From NCBI GenBank assembly GCA_001399705.1, contig LJCR01000122.1:1-6696 (forward strand): a DNA stretch of 6,696 nucleotides, written 5' to 3'. Of the stretch, positions 5,287-6,696 are shown in pieces (within the stretch, counting starts at the first letter, position 1; each line of letters starts with the position of its first letter). Made by a program: the position numbers and the translations under genes. Source of the stretch: Kouleothrix aurantiaca (lineage in GTDB: Bacteria; Chloroflexota; Chloroflexia; Chloroflexales; Roseiflexaceae). The notes below the pieces were generated by a model. That model was not told where the DNA came from and did not search any database. It was given only the letters and a program-made list of their open reading frames with translations.

Positions 5287-5290
5287 CGAT
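5260..5290 (+). promoter_or_regulatory. MerR-type promoter and operator for the merR gene (autoregulation)
   Basis: -35 TTGACC (5260-5265), 19-bp spacer (5266-5284), -10 TACGAT (5285-5290, 4 of 6). The operator CCTCGAGT-gt-ACTCGAGG lies at 5264-5281. Arrangement is identical to the minus-strand promoter. The GAGTGTACTC core recalls known AdhR/YyaN-type MerR sites, and the outer CCTC-GAGG recalls SoxR-type sites. Predicted leader is about 63 nt. Confidence 0.83.
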
Positions 5291-5359
5291 ACGGTCAGCG
5301 AGGTTTGGGTGTACCAGATCACGGCCCGTATTAGCGATGTGACAGAAGAGGGAGGAGTG

Positions 5360-5776
5360 ATGAAAATCCAGGATGTTGCTGCGCGCACAAAACTGAGTAT
5401 TCACACGCTGCGCTACTACGAGGGGCTGGGCTTGATCGTGCCAGTCGCCCGTGCGGGGAACGGCCATCGCATTTATAGTGAGTACGATGTTGAGCGGATT
5501 GTGTTTGTAAGCCGACTGCGTGCGATGGGGATGCCGATCACCACGATCCAGCGCTACATGCAGCTCGCGCAGCAGGGCGATGCGACAGTAACCGAGCGGC
5601 TACAGATCTTGGAGCGGCACGAGGTAGTGGTGATGCAGCATTTGCAGGAGTTCCAGAACCATCTCGCCTTGATACGGCGCAAGATCGCGCACTATCGCGA
5701 GCTGTTTCACGCCAATCTCATGGCGGAGGACGACGTCGAGGAACCGACCGCGCCGATCGGCACCGTGGAGACGTAA
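5360..5776 (+). CDS. MerR-family transcriptional regulator (AdhR/YyaN-like, cysteine-free)
   Basis: A 138-residue DNA-binding activator/repressor. The N-terminal MerR helix-turn-helix is MKIQDVAARTKLSIHTLRYYEGLGLI (1-26), followed by the wing RAGNGHRIYSEYDVERI (31-47), second helix pair SRLRAMGMPITTIQRYMQLAQQGD (51-74) and a long coiled-coil dimerisation helix (about 75-117). The short acidic tail has no effector domain. There is no cysteine anywhere, so the 2Fe-2S sensing of SoxR and thiol-based metal binding are excluded; the inducer is unknown, perhaps a small organic or aldehyde-like compound as for AdhR relatives. Start ATG 5360 has GGAGG at 5351-5355; GTG 5357 is a close alternative. 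The frame remains open back to 5270 but that lies within the promoter. It is divergent from the oxidoreductase operon with a shared mirror-image operator, so control of both units is likely. Confidence 0.93.
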   Translation: MKIQDVAARTKLSIHTLRYYEGLGLIVPVARAGNGHRIYSEYDVERIVFVSRLRAMGMPITTIQRYMQLAQQGDATVTERLQILERHEVVVMQHLQEFQNHLALIRRKIAHYRELFHANLMAEDDVEEPTAPIGTVET

Positions 5777-5822
5777 ATCGGGGCGGCAACTGCCATCCCA
5801 CGCGACATGTCCAATTCAATGC

Positions 5823-5866
5823 AGCGCCTGTAAGCCCACAGCACCAGCGGGCAGCAGGCAGGCGCT
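5823..5866. repeat. Inverted repeat between convergent genes, possible bidirectional terminator
   Basis: AGCGCCTG at 5823-5830 pairs with CAGGCGCT at 5859-5866, and GCCC (5834-5837) with GGGC (5849-5852) inside, giving a long imperfect hairpin. It lies between the ends of merR (plus) and the DUF1905 gene (minus), overlapping the latter's stop. No T tract on either side, so the terminator role is tentative. Confidence 0.35.
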
Positions 5867-6152
5867 ACAGCTGGATTTCGAGCTGCACGGTCACGATGTC
5901 GCCTTCGTCCAGGCGCTCGGCCGTGCGCACGCTGGCCCGGATCGGCACAATATAGCGCTCGTCTTTAGGAAACAGCGCGGTGGCCCACACGGTTTTGCCA
6001 ATCCGCACGCGCGCCGGGATCATGCCCCAGCCATAAGTGACCATCGGCAAAATTGCCTTCAGCTCGCCGTACTGCTCTGGCGGGATCGTCACAAAATACC
6101 ACGGCGATGGGCCTTTCCAGAACCAGATCGGCCCGCTGAATTCAAAATCCAT
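5865..6152 (-). CDS. DUF1905 domain protein
   Basis: A 95-residue soluble protein made almost entirely of the DUF1905 domain: FSGPIWFWKGPSPWYFVTIPPE (5-26), YGWGMIPARVRIGKTVWATALFPK (40-63), YIVPIRASVRTAERLDEGDIVTVQLEI (67-93). The family forms a small beta-barrel-like domain; its biochemical role is not established. The start ATG 6152 is chosen because DUF1905 proteins begin close to this motif and GAGGG lies just upstream at 6157-6161. A longer frame back to 6221 overlaps the GNAT gene and adds unrelated residues. The GNAT stop TGA (6162-6160) overlaps the ribosome site, so the two are translationally coupled. Full length for a stand-alone member. Confidence 0.88.
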   Translation of the reverse strand: MDFEFSGPIWFWKGPSPWYFVTIPPEQYGELKAILPMVTYGWGMIPARVRIGKTVWATALFPKDERYIVPIRASVRTAERLDEGDIVTVQLEIQL

Positions 6153-6159
6153 CACACCC

Positions 6160-6657
6160 TCAGCTATTGTCGGCGATGCTTGACGGGGCGGCCAGATCCA
6201 GTATATACACCAGTTCGCCATGCTGCTGCGCGCCGCCTGGCCGAAAGCCGACGCTGGCGTACAGGCGCTGGCCGGGCGTATTGTCCGGGTTCACCGTAAG
6301 ATGGATGTGCTGGCAGTGCGTATAATCGGCGCGCACCAGCTCCACAGCGGCACGCAGCGCCGCCCGCCCGTAGCCCTGCCCCTGCCAGCGCTGGTCGATG
6401 AAGAAGTGAAAGAGCCAGTAATCCGTAGGATTATCGGGCGCGTGGGCCAGCGCCAGCATGCCAATGAATTGCTCCTTGGCGGCGATGGCGTAGGGCTGCC
6501 AGTGCATGCCGCCCGCGCCAACGTAGGCTTTTGCCAGCACAATCGCCGCGATCGGCTGGCAGTCGGCAACAAAGCGTTGCTGCGCGGGGTGCACGCCCAG
6601 CGCGAGCGTGGCCCGCCAGTTGGCCGCCGTGATTTCCTGTAGGGTAATGTCAGCCAT
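6160..6657 (-). CDS. GNAT-family N-acetyltransferase
   Basis: A 165-residue cytosolic acetyl-CoA-dependent acyltransferase. The acetyl-CoA pyrophosphate loop is QRWQGQGYGRAALRAAVELV at 89-108 (Q-x-x-G-x-G form). Motif B is NTPGQRLYASVGFRPGG at 125-141, and the preceding beta-strands YAIAAKEQFIGMLAL and DYWLFHFFID match the fold. The opening ITLQEITAANWRATLAL with HPAQQRFVA recalls spermidine/diamine-acetyltransferase-like GNATs, but the acceptor cannot be assigned. Start ATG 6657 has GGAGAAGGA at 6662-6670. The final codons lead straight into the DUF1905 gene (7 nt between stop and start). Length is normal and the reading frame intact. Confidence 0.92.
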   Translation of the reverse strand: MADITLQEITAANWRATLALGVHPAQQRFVADCQPIAAIVLAKAYVGAGGMHWQPYAIAAKEQFIGMLALAHAPDNPTDYWLFHFFIDQRWQGQGYGRAALRAAVELVRADYTHCQHIHLTVNPDNTPGQRLYASVGFRPGGAQQHGELVYILDLAAPSSIADNS

Positions 6658-6696
6658 TCAATCCTTCTCCACGCGCGCTGCCCGCACGGCCATGCC
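6658..6696 (-). CDS. Possible C-terminal tail of an upstream gene (partial)
   Basis: Thirteen minus-strand codons run from the window edge to TGA 6660-6658, ending MAVRAARVEKD. The stop directly abuts the GNAT ATG (TGA-ATG), and the GNAT ribosome site overlaps its last codons, typical of operon packing. The piece is too short to identify and may be chance. Confidence 0.3.
   Translation of the reverse strand, partial: GMAVRAARVEKD

Noticed and set aside
5270..5359. Upstream extension of the MerR frame back to 5270
   Set aside because: It begins inside the operator and predicted -10, so it would not be transcribed; MKIQDVA at 5360 is the normal family start with GGAGG ahead.
5360..5776. Assignment of the MerR gene as soxR
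   Set aside because: The operator resembles SoxR sites, but the protein has no cysteines, so the 2Fe-2S cluster cannot form.

Overview
The window is a GC-rich chromosomal stretch from a bacterium, most likely a filamentous member of the Chloroflexota (Chloroflexia). This is inference from several hints: an F420-type luciferase-like oxidoreductase pair, a squalene-cyclase-like toroid protein joined to a SAM methyltransferase, a relic of a BTAD/SARP-type regulator, a secreted protein with a 'K-IFVPMARS' stretch after its signal peptide, and heptanucleotide repeats between genes. No rRNA, tRNA, CRISPR array, transposase or phage gene is visible. All genes but one lie on the minus strand.

Layout from left to right. 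(1) 1-924, minus: a secreted, repeat-bearing protein gene running off the left edge, broken by one in-frame amber codon that sits where the other repeats have a conserved tyrosine. (2) 925-1343: a gap holding five tandem C-rich heptamers with G-quadruplex potential on the minus strand. (3) 1344-3017, minus: a translationally coupled pair, an alpha-alpha toroid (squalene-cyclase-like) protein followed by a class I methyltransferase. (4) 3019-3216, minus: a relic of a BTAD/SARP-type regulator whose stop lies one base before the toroid gene's ATG, with an extended -10 promoter upstream. (5) 3231-3578: a gap holding a second heptamer repeat and a strong hairpin. (6) 3579-3719, minus: the orphan C-terminal end of an unidentified gene, directly followed by that hairpin. 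(7) 3720-5181, minus: an intact LLM-class oxidoreductase gene preceded by a paralogue that has lost its middle. (8) 5222-5290: a 61-bp inverted repeat carrying two mirror-image MerR-type promoters with 19-bp spacers. (9) 5360-5776, plus: a cysteine-free MerR regulator. (10) 5865-6657, minus: a GNAT acetyltransferase and a DUF1905 protein in a coupled operon, with the possible tail of one more gene at the right edge.

The most coherent system is the divergent MerR / luciferase-like oxidoreductase locus. Each 28-bp arm of the inverted repeat contains a full MerR promoter (TTGACC, 19-bp spacer, -10) with an 18-bp CCTCGAGT-ACTCGAGG operator in the spacer. One arm fires toward merR and the other toward the oxidoreductases, so a single regulator probably controls both. 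The promoter-proximal oxidoreductase is dead and the second looks intact.

A second theme is decay and rearrangement. Four damaged or partial genes (amber-interrupted secreted protein, BTAD relic, orphan C-terminus, internally deleted oxidoreductase) lie within about 5 kb, next to intact operons that appear to use promoters or terminators left by the lost genes.
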